From NCBI GenBank assembly GCA_002430755.1, contig DJCX01000097.1:1-17725 (forward strand): a stretch of 17,725 bases of DNA, written 5' to 3'. A model generated the notes under the pieces. The model was given only the letters and a program-made list of their open reading frames with translations, made no database searches and was not told the DNA's origin. Within the stretch, counting starts at the first letter, position 1; every line of letters begins with the position of its first letter. Source of the DNA: Flavobacteriales bacterium UBA5939 (GTDB lineage: Bacteria; Bacteroidota; Bacteroidia; Flavobacteriales; Schleiferiaceae). This document shows, one piece after another, positions 6,492-13,901 of this stretch. The translations under genes and the position numbers were made by a program.

Positions 6492-7382
6492 ATGAGAACA
6501 AACAGCCCATACTTGCTTTTTGCGGCACTGCTTTTTTCAATCGGCTTAAGCGGTCAAAAACTCGTGGTCTTAGGTACGCTTCAAGATGCGGGCTCACCTC
6601 AGTTGCTATGTGAAAAGGAATGTTGTGCCCATCCAAAACCAAACGACTACGTGTCCTGCCTTGGCGTGATAGATTCAACACGTGCGCTTCTCTTTGATGC
6701 TACACCTGATATAGTTCCTCAGCTCTCTGAGCTCTTAAATAGGTCTGGCACAGATCGCTTTTCCATTTTCTTAACCCATGCGCATGTAGGGCATTACACC
6801 GGACTAATGCACCTTGGCAGAGAAGCCGCCAACACCAAAAAGGTACCTGTGTACGCCATGCCAAGAATGCTGGAATTTCTAGCTAAAAACGGTCCTTGGA
6901 ATCAGCTTTTAAAACTTCAGAATATCGTGCTCAACGGTTTAGAAAACGGAGTGCCTAGAACTTTAGATAATGGCGTCAATGTTGAACCTGTCCTCGTGCC
7001 GCACCGTGATGAATACTCAGAGACGGTAGGGTATTACATCAAAGGGCCAAACAAAACAGCCTTGTACATTCCTGATATCGACAAATGGACCGTATGGGAG
7101 GAGAATATCCTCGGCCTTGTTCCTACAGTGGACTACGCTTTTATTGACGGTACCTTTTTCGCAGATGGCGAGATTCCGAGACCGATGTCAGAGGTGCCGC
7201 ACCCGTTCATCTCTGAAAGTATTGCACTACTAAAACACTTGCCCGAAACCGAACGAAAGAAGGTCTACTTTATTCACCTTAACCACAGCAACCCTGCACG
7301 AGAGGCAGATTTTGAAGGTCGGAAAGCGGCGGAAGCGCTCGGGTTTCACTTCGCCGAATTTGGCTTAGAGGTAGATTTGTAG
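6492..7382 (+). CDS. exported PqqB-like metallo-beta-lactamase-fold hydrolase
   Basis: The 296-residue protein starts MRTNSPYLL and has a signal peptide ending near GLSGQ (residues 20-22). The mature N-terminus LVVLGTLQDAGSPQLLCEKECC (split near 24-45) matches the start of the PqqB branch of the metallo-beta-lactamase superfamily, including the paired cysteines. The metal motif reads THAHVGHYTGL (95-105), that is HxHxxH with Gly at the place of the usual Asp. Later ligand candidates are VPHRDEYSETVGYY, YIPDIDKW and FIHLNHSNP near the C-terminus. The superfamily uses one or two metal ions for hydrolysis or oxidation. No pqqA, pqqC, pqqD or pqqE is nearby and the protein is exported, so a role in PQQ synthesis is unlikely. 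The substrate is unknown. Confidence 0.85.
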   Translation: MRTNSPYLLFAALLFSIGLSGQKLVVLGTLQDAGSPQLLCEKECCAHPKPNDYVSCLGVIDSTRALLFDATPDIVPQLSELLNRSGTDRFSIFLTHAHVGHYTGLMHLGREAANTKKVPVYAMPRMLEFLAKNGPWNQLLKLQNIVLNGLENGVPRTLDNGVNVEPVLVPHRDEYSETVGYYIKGPNKTALYIPDIDKWTVWEENILGLVPTVDYAFIDGTFFADGEIPRPMSEVPHPFISESIALLKHLPETERKKVYFIHLNHSNPAREADFEGRKAAEALGFHFAEFGLEVDL

Positions 7383-7437
7383 ACAAATGTCGTGTTAATG
7401 ACGGGAGGACAAATCACATTTTAATACCCATACTTTT

Positions 7438-7445
7438 TACTTTTG
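7438..7445 (+). promoter_or_regulatory. -7 element TACTTTTG just before the XRE regulator gene
   Basis: A perfect TAnnTTTG match ends 4 bases before the ATG at 7450. No TTG is seen at the usual 19-21 bases upstream. The transcript would start at or next to the start codon. Confidence 0.45.
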
Positions 7446-7449
7446 CCTC

Positions 7450-7827
7450 ATGAAATTAGGTGAACAGATAAAAGCAACACGTGCCGCACAAGGAGTAACT
7501 CAGAAATCTCTCGCGGAAGCTTCCGGGCTCACCGAAAGAACCATACAGCGCATCGAAAATCATGAGGTAGAACCTTCTGCCCATTCATTACGAAGAATAA
7601 GTCATGTTCTCGGGGAGGACTTCCTCACGGCAAAAATGAAACAGCAAAGACGTCTGCAACGCCTCTTTAGTGGTATCATTGCTATTTGGACATTGGCCGT
7701 TGCCTACAATGTCTTATTCTCTCCTTTTGATTGGACCCAAAGGTGGTATGAAGTCCTCATTTGGTTCTTTTGCCTGATCGGTGTGGTCAGTGGTGAAATT
7801 CAATTCGCTTACCCTAGAAAAAAGTAA
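7450..7827 (+). CDS. membrane-anchored XRE-family helix-turn-helix regulator
   Basis: The 125-residue protein has an N-terminal XRE/Cro-type HTH (about residues 4-58). The pattern is typical: GEQIKATRAAQGVTQKSLAE, SGLTERTIQRIENHEVEPS, then LRRISHVLG. A basic linker (KMKQQRRLQR) leads to two predicted membrane helices, FSGIIAIWTLAVAYNVLF (about 73-90) and EVLIWFFCLIGVVSGEI (about 101-117). The protein ends in a short basic tail (YPRKK). It should bind DNA while held in the inner membrane; the signal and targets are unknown. It lies 67 bases after the PqqB-like gene and 41 before a barrel gene, but each has its own -7 element. Confidence 0.87.
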   Translation: MKLGEQIKATRAAQGVTQKSLAEASGLTERTIQRIENHEVEPSAHSLRRISHVLGEDFLTAKMKQQRRLQRLFSGIIAIWTLAVAYNVLFSPFDWTQRWYEVLIWFFCLIGVVSGEIQFAYPRKK

Positions 7828-7843
7828 GTACTTGAAATATAGG

Positions 7844-7851
7844 TATCTTTG
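7844..7851 (+). promoter_or_regulatory. -7 element TATCTTTG before the two-half barrel gene
   Basis: A perfect TAnnTTTG match 17 bases before the ATG at 7869. No TTG at consensus spacing was found. Confidence 0.45.
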
Positions 7852-7868
7852 TAACAATCACAACGCTA

Positions 7869-9134
7869 ATGAAGAACCACATTTTAGGCTTTTGCCTCCT
7901 AGCCGCCACCTTATTTTCGACAGCTTCTAATGCCCAAGATTGGGAAAAACGCCACGCCTTCGCCAAAGCCTATTTCGGTGCTGGGGCGTATTACATCCCC
8001 ACCCTTAATCCGGGCACTGTATTGGGTGTCGACGGCAACCTACAATCCTTTGAGAAAGCCGCATTTATGACCCCCGCAGTAAATATTGGGGCGACCCATT
8101 TCTGGGGGCACGCAGATTTCTATGTAAGTATCACGACCACAGACGTCACTTTTGGTGAAAACACTATTGAAAACAACTATCGTTTAGGAACCTTTACTGG
8201 GCTTCGCTTGTACCCCTATCCTACCGAAGTGGGTAAGGTGCGCCCTTATGTAGGTTACGCGTTCTCGCCCTACCGCTATAAGCAAGTCAATGCTAGCGGT
8301 GAAGAGTTTAAGCACACGGCTGTAAAGTCCATGTACAATGCAGGCTTGGCATACCAACTGCCTAGTGCCTACATCACTTTAGAATACGGCAGAACAGCAA
8401 ACCCTGATTTTGACACCTACCTTTCAAGGACTCTAACAGGATCTGATGCCTTCCCTGCGAGCATGTTCCAGATGGGGATCAACTTCGCCATTGAAACGAC
8501 AAGTCCTTCTGCGGCGCCAATGAATAAGAAGGCCAACGAAATCTTTGCCGCTTCCAACGCGAATGGATTGTTCGTAGCAGCAGGACCTTCGTCTGCTTTC
8601 CCTATCCAAAGCTCTTCCTATGTTACCGATTCCCGTCCTTATCTAGACGACATGAGCATGCCGCTCATCTTCCCGGATTTTGCGGCGGGCTACCACTTTA
8701 CCAAATCGGACTTTATCGTAGCAGCGGCATCAAGACGCACTATTCAAAAGCGCAGTGCCTTCAACTATACCTCAAGACTTCAGCGTCACAGTCTGAATAT
8801 TGAAGGGTATAAGTTTCTCTTCGATTACCACGGCTTTGTACCCTACCTCGGGGCAGGTATTGGACGCGAAAATCTAGAACTTACCCGCACAGAGTTTGGC
8901 AACGATCTGGATCCTGTCACCGAACAAATCTGGAGCCCAAACATTGTCTTCGGATGGGATATTCGCCCGAGCGTCAAAGGCGATTGGTGGATTTTAAGAA
9001 CGAATCTTCGTTATTACCCAACGTTACAGCTTGAACTTGCGCAGGGAGCTTTGAGCCAACAACATCTCGAATTCAACTTCATCCAGCTGGTGGTTTATCC
9101 CCAGCGCTTACAGAAAATAATGAAGGGCTTCTAG
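7869..9134 (+). CDS. outer-membrane beta-barrel protein with two barrel-like halves
   Basis: The 421-residue protein starts MKNHILGF and has a signal peptide ending SNA^QD (residue 22). The rest shows alternating aromatic/small residues typical of outer-membrane strands. It falls into two parts of similar size, about 23-212 and 228-421, joined by an Ala/Ser/Pro/Asn-rich linker (TSPSAAPMNKKANE). Each half contains a comparable strand block: VRPYVGYAFSPYRYKQV in the first and FVPYLGAGIGRENLELT in the second. This suggests an ancient duplication of an 8-10-strand OmpA/OprF-like barrel. No OmpA peptidoglycan-binding domain or sorting tail is present. Its stop codon overlaps that of the convergent sulfatase-like gene. 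The function is unknown; surface or porin-like are both possible. Confidence 0.8.
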   Translation: MKNHILGFCLLAATLFSTASNAQDWEKRHAFAKAYFGAGAYYIPTLNPGTVLGVDGNLQSFEKAAFMTPAVNIGATHFWGHADFYVSITTTDVTFGENTIENNYRLGTFTGLRLYPYPTEVGKVRPYVGYAFSPYRYKQVNASGEEFKHTAVKSMYNAGLAYQLPSAYITLEYGRTANPDFDTYLSRTLTGSDAFPASMFQMGINFAIETTSPSAAPMNKKANEIFAASNANGLFVAAGPSSAFPIQSSSYVTDSRPYLDDMSMPLIFPDFAAGYHFTKSDFIVAAASRRTIQKRSAFNYTSRLQRHSLNIEGYKFLFDYHGFVPYLGAGIGRENLELTRTEFGNDLDPVTEQIWSPNIVFGWDIRPSVKGDWWILRTNLRYYPTLQLELAQGALSQQHLEFNFIQLVVYPQRLQKIMKGF

Positions 9135-10534
9135 TGGCCGTACATCTCTAGACGCCAATCTTCTCCTTTTTCAGCTTTGTAGGACTTTAATTCTGCCCAA
9201 AGTTGCGCTACCACCTCCGGGTGGTCGGCGCTCACGTCGTTATCGTTGCGCAGGTCAACATCAAGATCAAACAGCTCTAGTTCGCCCTTGGTTTCGTGCC
9301 AACGCAAGAACCACTGTCCCTGGCGAATCCAGTACCCATTAACGTGGTCTCCCATGACGTTCTTCGGGTCGTCACTTCTTGTAGTAATCACGTTTCCGTA
9401 GACGCTGGAGCGCAAGGTTTCCTTTTTACCCTCCAAAATGCTGCGGTAGCTTTTACCATAGAAGTTTGAAGGAACCTCAACACCAGCATAATCCAAAATA
9501 GTTGCGGGTAAATCGGCACTGTGAATCAACGCCGTAGTGGAAGTGTTTGAAGCGATTTTCCCGGGGTAGGAAAAGATGATAGGCGAACGGAAACTCATGT
9601 CATAAATAGACCCCTTCCCTTTGTCGCCACCGTTGTGTGACCGCATAGGATCGTCCCAAAACTCTTGGTCAGGATCCTGCTCCCACCCATTGTCATTCAC
9701 ATAAACAATCAATGTATTCTCATAAAGGCCCTTCTCCTTGAGATGAGCCACCAATTGGCCCCAAGCATCATCAAACCAGGTACAGTTCGCGTAATACTGC
9801 TTGGCCGATTCTGTCATGTCCTCGTCCTTGTACAAATCGTAGTACTGCTGCGGCGCATCAAACGGATAGTGCGGCAATGAGGGAGCGAACCACATGAAAA
9901 ACGGCTGCCCTTTGGTCTCCTCCAAAAAGTCATAGGCCGGTTGATTCGTCACACGCGCTAGGTCCATGCCTTCACCGCCCATGTGCTCTAAAAACCAATT
10001 CTTTGTCTTCTGATCGCTTTCCATCCAGCCCTTGGTCATGCCGTGCGTAAAACCGCCATTTTCAAAGGTGTATTCCCACCATTTACCCCCTTGAAAGCTC
10101 ACATAGCCCTTTTGCTTTAATAATGTGGGCAGTGTTGCAAAATTGGCCATGTGTTTTGCACGCAAATCAAACTCCCTGGTGAACCCGGCGATTGAATCTT
10201 CTGGAATGCTCAGTGCATTAATCAGTGAATCTCTCTGTACGCCTGCAGCGCGGTAATAATCGATAGGCAACATCCCGTTAAGCAACGTCTGAAGGGACGG
10301 TCGACAATGGTTGTCGCTCACATAACCGTCCGTTAACAGCATGCCCGAGGCGGCTAAAGTATCCATGTTGGGCGTGTGCACATAATCCGCACCCATAAAG
10401 CCGAAATAAGGATAGCCCTGATCATCGCCTACCAGCATGATGACGTTTGGTAAAGTAGTATCGGCTTGAGCGTTCTCTTGTTTACAAGAAAGCACGGCGA
10501 AAAAGGAGAATGCGAAAAGAATAAATCGGCTCAT
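9131..10534 (-). CDS. sulfatase-family lipoprotein with altered active-site motifs
   Basis: The 467-residue protein carries a lipoprotein signal (MSRFILFAFSFFAVLSC, lipid Cys17) and a full type I sulfatase (alkaline phosphatase superfamily) layout. Metal residues D37-D38 (GDDQG), the formylglycine cysteine C77 in CRPSLQTLLNG, K151 in GGKWWEY, H222 in LPHYPF, D281-N282 in VNDNG and K307 in KGKGSIYDMSFRSP are all visible. Two usual residues differ. The CxPSR signature reads CRPSL, with Leu81 where Arg binds, and the GKWH block reads GKWW, so its His is replaced by Trp153. Sulfatases hydrolyse sulfate esters of polysaccharides or small molecules. A marine polysaccharide or small-molecule role is plausible, but activity is uncertain. 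No anaerobic sulfatase-maturating enzyme, FGE or SusC/D pair is adjacent. Confidence 0.87.
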   Translation of the reverse strand: MSRFILFAFSFFAVLSCKQENAQADTTLPNVIMLVGDDQGYPYFGFMGADYVHTPNMDTLAASGMLLTDGYVSDNHCRPSLQTLLNGMLPIDYYRAAGVQRDSLINALSIPEDSIAGFTREFDLRAKHMANFATLPTLLKQKGYVSFQGGKWWEYTFENGGFTHGMTKGWMESDQKTKNWFLEHMGGEGMDLARVTNQPAYDFLEETKGQPFFMWFAPSLPHYPFDAPQQYYDLYKDEDMTESAKQYYANCTWFDDAWGQLVAHLKEKGLYENTLIVYVNDNGWEQDPDQEFWDDPMRSHNGGDKGKGSIYDMSFRSPIIFSYPGKIASNTSTTALIHSADLPATILDYAGVEVPSNFYGKSYRSILEGKKETLRSSVYGNVITTRSDDPKNVMGDHVNGYWIRQGQWFLRWHETKGELELFDLDVDLRNDNDVSADHPEVVAQLWAELKSYKAEKGEDWRLEMYGH

Positions 10535-10678
10535 TGTCCTAAAATAAGAAAAGGTAGGGCCTCGAATTCATTTTTCGAGGTTTTTAAGCCCGCTATGTTA
10601 AGTTCTTGTAAACAAATTACTGATTATCAATATGTTACACTCATTTTGTGTATCTTAAAGAGAATAAAACCACGTAAT

Positions 10679-11305
10679 ATGAAAAGATTTATGATTGTAT
10701 GTATGACGTTTGCGTTATGCATTGGAGCTTCGGCTCAAGACAATTTTTCCTTTTGGAAAAAAGACCGTGCTTATGCTGAAAATGCATTTAGCATTAACAC
10801 TGCTGGGCCTATTCCTTCCGTAGGATTTCAGTTTGACCGTCAACTCTCTAAAAAAACAACCTTGTCGGTTTTCTACGGGGAGGCAAATCCTGTTGACGAC
10901 ATTGAATTTGAGGAAGGTGGCGTTACCTACTCTGGGATATTTGCCGATGAAAGCAGCTGGTCGGGAATGATCATTAGTTATCGTCCAATTGAGGCACTCC
11001 AAGCTTTTAGAGTAAGTGCTGGATTAGGGGTAGGCTCTTTGAATGGCTTCTTAGACGATTCTGATGGTAATAGCTATCACTGGGTCGATGGAGGAGCTTT
11101 TACCTTCACTGGTATTGGATATGGTCTGCGTCCAGTGAAAGGCCTTCGTCTTGGCGTAGATATTGGAGTAATTAAAACCGGAGGAGGTATAGTGACTACC
11201 AATGGGCTCACTGCGGATGCTAGCGCTAGAGCATTTGATCGTCAAATAGATTTTGCGGGCGGATGGTATCCCAACCTCCAATTCACTGCAGGTTGGGGAT
11301 TCTAA
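10679..11305 (+). CDS. small outer-membrane beta-barrel protein
   Basis: The 208-residue protein starts MKRFMIVCM. The frame runs open upstream into the sulfatase gene, but only this ATG gives a signal peptide (cut after GASA, residue 19). The mature part has repeated Gly/aromatic beta-strand patterns, for example SVGFQFDRQL, TTLSVFYGEA, FRVSAGLGVGSL, TFTGIGYGLRP and LRLGVDIGVI. It ends with QFTAGWGF, a C-terminal Phe typical of barrels recognised by BAM. An eight-strand porin-like or OmpW/OmpA-like barrel is likely. There are no catalytic motifs. It stands alone and ends in a strong terminator. Confidence 0.8.
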   Translation: MKRFMIVCMTFALCIGASAQDNFSFWKKDRAYAENAFSINTAGPIPSVGFQFDRQLSKKTTLSVFYGEANPVDDIEFEEGGVTYSGIFADESSWSGMIISYRPIEALQAFRVSAGLGVGSLNGFLDDSDGNSYHWVDGGAFTFTGIGYGLRPVKGLRLGVDIGVIKTGGGIVTTNGLTADASARAFDRQIDFAGGWYPNLQFTAGWGF

Positions 11306-11317
11306 TCTTTAGAAAAC

Positions 11318-11347
11318 AAAGCCCGGCGCGATGCGCCGGGCTTTTTT
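11318..11347 (+). terminator. strong Rho-independent terminator, bidirectional
   Basis: The 9-bp GC stem GCCCGGCGC/GCGCCGGGC (11321-11329 with 11333-11341) has a GAT loop and is extended by AAA/TTT. T6 follows on the plus strand, and TTTGTTTT follows on the minus strand. It sits between the barrel gene and the convergent 11369-11788 gene and can serve both. Confidence 0.9.
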
Positions 11348-11368
11348 CTGTTTTAAGTTTCACCTACT

Positions 11369-11788
11369 CTAGGCTGTAACTTCAATCTTATCTGAAAGAA
11401 TCAAGTAGATCGCTATCAGCGGCAATGCCGCTAAAAGCCCGTGAATGTACATGGCAAATTGAGGTATATAGTCCACAGTTGTTGCATAGTAAACAGCAAA
11501 ACCATTAATCACAGTAAGAGAAGCGTTAATCTTCACCCCTGCACTCTTAGCGAGCTTGCTTCCATCGTACTTAACTTTGTTTGGGATAGCAACGATTGCC
11601 TGTATCATCCAAAGAGAGGCCATTGCCAAGTTTTCTGGATTGTTTGTTTCAGAGAACAAACCGAATTGGTCCCAAACAACAACAATACCGAATACAAAAT
11701 ATCCAACATTGTATAGGACACGGTTCTTCGTAAATACTCCATATAAAGTAACCAAGACTCCAAGGAGCACAATTATCATTGTAATCAT
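11369..11788 (-). CDS. small polytopic membrane protein, unknown function (second gene of a pair)
   Basis: The 139-residue protein starts MITMIIVLLGV. Hydrophobic segments lie near 2-19, 27-40, 55-69, 88-107 and 113-133, suggesting four or five membrane helices. Short loops include KVKYDGSKLAKS, which is probably cytoplasmic. The start is supported by a Shine-Dalgarno-like sequence. It begins 14 bases after the stop of the 11803-12210 gene, so the two are very likely cotranscribed. No family is recognised. Confidence 0.78.
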   Translation of the reverse strand: MITMIIVLLGVLVTLYGVFTKNRVLYNVGYFVFGIVVVWDQFGLFSETNNPENLAMASLWMIQAIVAIPNKVKYDGSKLAKSAGVKINASLTVINGFAVYYATTVDYIPQFAMYIHGLLAALPLIAIYLILSDKIEVTA

Positions 11789-11797
11789 AATAATCTG

Positions 11798-11804
11798 TCC
11801 TTTT
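11798..11804 (-). promoter_or_regulatory. Shine-Dalgarno-like site overlapping the upstream stop codon
   Basis: On the minus strand AAAAGGA lies 9 bases before the ATG at 11788 and overlaps the TAA of the preceding gene. Good SD sites are scarce in Bacteroidota, so this supports the chosen start and translational coupling. Confidence 0.55.
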
Positions 11805-12210
11805 AGTTCTTAAATCTTCCCAATCCAAAGCCACAAGCAGCGCCTAGAACAGCACCCATGACCGCGGAAATTACAGTATCTAAAGCCGCAAAGTTTAAGT
11901 CCATGGTGTTGTACATGGTAAGCATCTGTGTGTTGAATGCTAAAAACAGCAATCCCATAAACCATGCACCTGCTTTTGCGCCAGATGCAGGAGTAGAAAT
12001 ACCCATGCGATCAAATGAAATTGTTGTAAACAGTGAGATCACAATCATATTAGCTAATCCCATAGTCATGTCCGGTTCGGCCTTCATTGCATCAGGAAAT
12101 GCTGCTGCCATTTCTGCCATGGCGTCCATGTAATACAAGGCGCCGCCTACGGTGAACATCACGAACCCCGCAATTACAACCACTAAAGTGGTAAGTACAA
12201 TTTTTTTCAT
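11803..12210 (-). CDS. small polytopic membrane protein, unknown function (first gene of a pair)
   Basis: The 135-residue protein starts MKKIVLTTLVVVIAGF. Membrane helices are predicted near 5-27, 51-68, 79-99 and 108-130. After the first helix comes a Met-, Ala- and acid-rich loop (about 28-50, for example MDAMAEMAAAFPDAM and EPDMTMG). The last helix is small-residue rich (AVMGAVLGAACGFGLG), as in tightly packed membrane bundles. It is followed 14 bases later by another small membrane protein, suggesting a heteromeric complex. It diverges from the 12342 gene over 131 bp. I do not recognise the family. Confidence 0.78.
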   Translation of the reverse strand: MKKIVLTTLVVVIAGFVMFTVGGALYYMDAMAEMAAAFPDAMKAEPDMTMGLANMIVISLFTTISFDRMGISTPASGAKAGAWFMGLLFLAFNTQMLTMYNTMDLNFAALDTVISAVMGAVLGAACGFGLGRFKN

Positions 12211-12341
12211 AGTGTAAAGAGTGTTTGTTTGTAGTTTAAGTTACTGATTTTAAGACACTAAGTGTTATGCTAATGTTGTTTTTTAGACAGCCGCTAAGTT
12301 TTAGCGAGTTTGTACCTTAGAACTCTCAAAAAACATACGCT

Positions 12342-12692
12342 ATGAAAAGCTTGAATGAAAATTGGTTTGCATTTACCCTGATTGCCGTGATTTTCGGAAT
12401 TCTAGGATTCTTACTAGGCCGTACTACCGGTCACCACGGACCCAAAGGAATGCCGCACATGATGATGGGCGAAGGACACGTTATGAAGAAAGCCATGTTC
12501 ATCACAGACGAAGGAGAAGTTCATGATCTTATGGGCGATCTTGATGTTGATGTAATCGACAAAATTGACGTTATAAAAGGAGAAAACGGTGAAATCACTG
12601 TGACTATTGATAGCCTCGATGTAGAAGGCATGGAAGGTGAGGCGAAGGCTAAAGTTCGTGTCATCACAAAGAAAATCTCCAGCGAAAAATAG
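12342..12692 (+). CDS. single-pass membrane protein with a Met/His-rich segment
   Basis: The 116-residue protein starts MKSLNENW. One membrane helix (about 9-27, FAFTLIAVIFGILGFLLG) is followed by a Met/His-rich stretch at 31-48: HHGPKGMPHMMMGEGHVM. After that comes an acidic, beta-prone soluble domain (DVDVIDKIDVIKGENGEITVTIDSLDVEG) and a basic end. Met/His clusters next to a membrane helix are often seen in copper- or iron-handling proteins, but metal binding here is inference. Its TAG stop shares the final G with the GTG start of the FAD oxidoreductase, so the two are translationally coupled. I do not recognise the family. Confidence 0.75.
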   Translation: MKSLNENWFAFTLIAVIFGILGFLLGRTTGHHGPKGMPHMMMGEGHVMKKAMFITDEGEVHDLMGDLDVDVIDKIDVIKGENGEITVTIDSLDVEGMEGEAKAKVRVITKKISSEK

Positions 12693-13804
12693 TGCTCAGC
12701 TATTGGGAGAAATCAACATTACGCCATTTTGATTTAGTGGTTGTGGGCGGCGGTATTGTAGGACACTTTACCGCCTTGTTTTATGCCCAAAAGAACCCTA
12801 CACACCGCGTTGCCATTCTTGAACGCGGCCTTTTCCCGAGCGGCGCGTCGACGAAAAACGCCGGCTTCGCTTGCTTTGGCTCCATTTCGGAACTCGAGCA
12901 CGACGTCGTTTCCATCGGCAAAGAGGCTACCGCAGTACTAGTTATGAAACGCTACAATGGCCTTAAGCTACTCCGGGAAACATTGGGAGATGAGGCTATT
13001 GATTACCGCGAAGTTGGTGGATACGAGATGTGCTTCGAGCTGCCCAATCAAGAACGAATTGACTTCTTTAATGATCTACTTGAGCCCCACTTAGGCGCCC
13101 GACCTTACACCATAGAACCGCCGGAAGGCTATGAGTTTTCGACCAAAGTCACCCGTTTGATCAAAAACGCTCTTGAGGGCACCGTGGATACCGGTAAAAT
13201 GATGGCCGCCTTGCAGCAGAAAGTGGCACAGGCCGGGGTGCTCACATTCACCCAAAGTTCCGTTGAAGAACTCGAGAATACCAAAAAAGGAAAAGTGGTC
13301 CATATCCACAACCCAAATGGTACTGTTGCATTTTACACCCGCCAAGTTGCCCTCTGTACCAATGCCTTCAGTCGCAAGTTTCTCACCGACGAAGAACTAG
13401 AACCTGGGCGCGGACTAGTCTTGGTAAGCAAGCCGCATCCTGCCTTTCATTGGGAAGGATCTTTCCATTACCACGACGGATACAACTACTTTAGAACAAT
13501 AGATGGAAGGCTTTTATTAGGCGGAGGGCGACATCTTGACAAGCCAGGTGAAACTACCCTTGAGCCTGGGGTCAATTCCACTATCGAAAAGGCGCTTAAA
13601 GAAGATATAGCCTCACTTATAGCTCCTGGAGTCGCTGTCGAGATCGACTACATGTGGTCTGGCGTAATGGCTTTTGGTTCGAGTAAGCAGCCTGTGATTA
13701 AACGAATAGACAACCACCTAGTTGCCGGCATACGCCTTGGCGGAATGGGCGTGGCTATAGGCGCACAAGTTGGCTTAGATCTTGCTAACGAAATGTGTTT
13801 ATAA
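12692..13804 (+). CDS. FAD-dependent oxidoreductase of the DAO (D-amino-acid/glycine oxidase) family
   Basis: The 370-residue protein starts with GTG at 12692 (MLSYWEKSTLRHFD). A GTG start fits the family, whose members begin a few residues before the dinucleotide-binding strand. The Rossmann motif is VVVGGGIVGHFTALFYA (16-32). It is followed by an acidic strand end at AILERGLFPSGASTKNAGFA (41-60), where ER contacts the ribose and the SGAS...NAGF block contacts FAD. Near the C-terminus YMWSGVMAFG and GGMGVAIGAQVG form the second FAD contact region. Such enzymes oxidise amino acids, sarcosine or other amines. The substrate cannot be told. It is cytoplasmic, with no signal peptide, and is coupled to the upstream Met/His-rich membrane protein. 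Confidence 0.88.
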   Translation: MLSYWEKSTLRHFDLVVVGGGIVGHFTALFYAQKNPTHRVAILERGLFPSGASTKNAGFACFGSISELEHDVVSIGKEATAVLVMKRYNGLKLLRETLGDEAIDYREVGGYEMCFELPNQERIDFFNDLLEPHLGARPYTIEPPEGYEFSTKVTRLIKNALEGTVDTGKMMAALQQKVAQAGVLTFTQSSVEELENTKKGKVVHIHNPNGTVAFYTRQVALCTNAFSRKFLTDEELEPGRGLVLVSKPHPAFHWEGSFHYHDGYNYFRTIDGRLLLGGGRHLDKPGETTLEPGVNSTIEKALKEDIASLIAPGVAVEIDYMWSGVMAFGSSKQPVIKRIDNHLVAGIRLGGMGVAIGAQVGLDLANEMCL

Positions 13805-13901
13805 CTCGTTGAATAACAAATTTTTAATTCATTTTCTGGTTACACTCAGTTAATAGTTGGGGATGGTCGTTTCGTACTTTGCTGAGAGAAATATGTTTAT
13901 T

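Noticed and set aside
10466..10678. TTG-initiated extension of the small barrel protein into the sulfatase gene
   Set aside because: It overlaps the sulfatase signal peptide in antisense, and the ATG at 10679 begins a proper signal peptide.
12255..12265. Inverted repeat ACACT-A-AGTGT between divergent genes as an operator
   Set aside because: Only 5 bp per arm and no second copy; expected by chance in AT-rich intergenic DNA.
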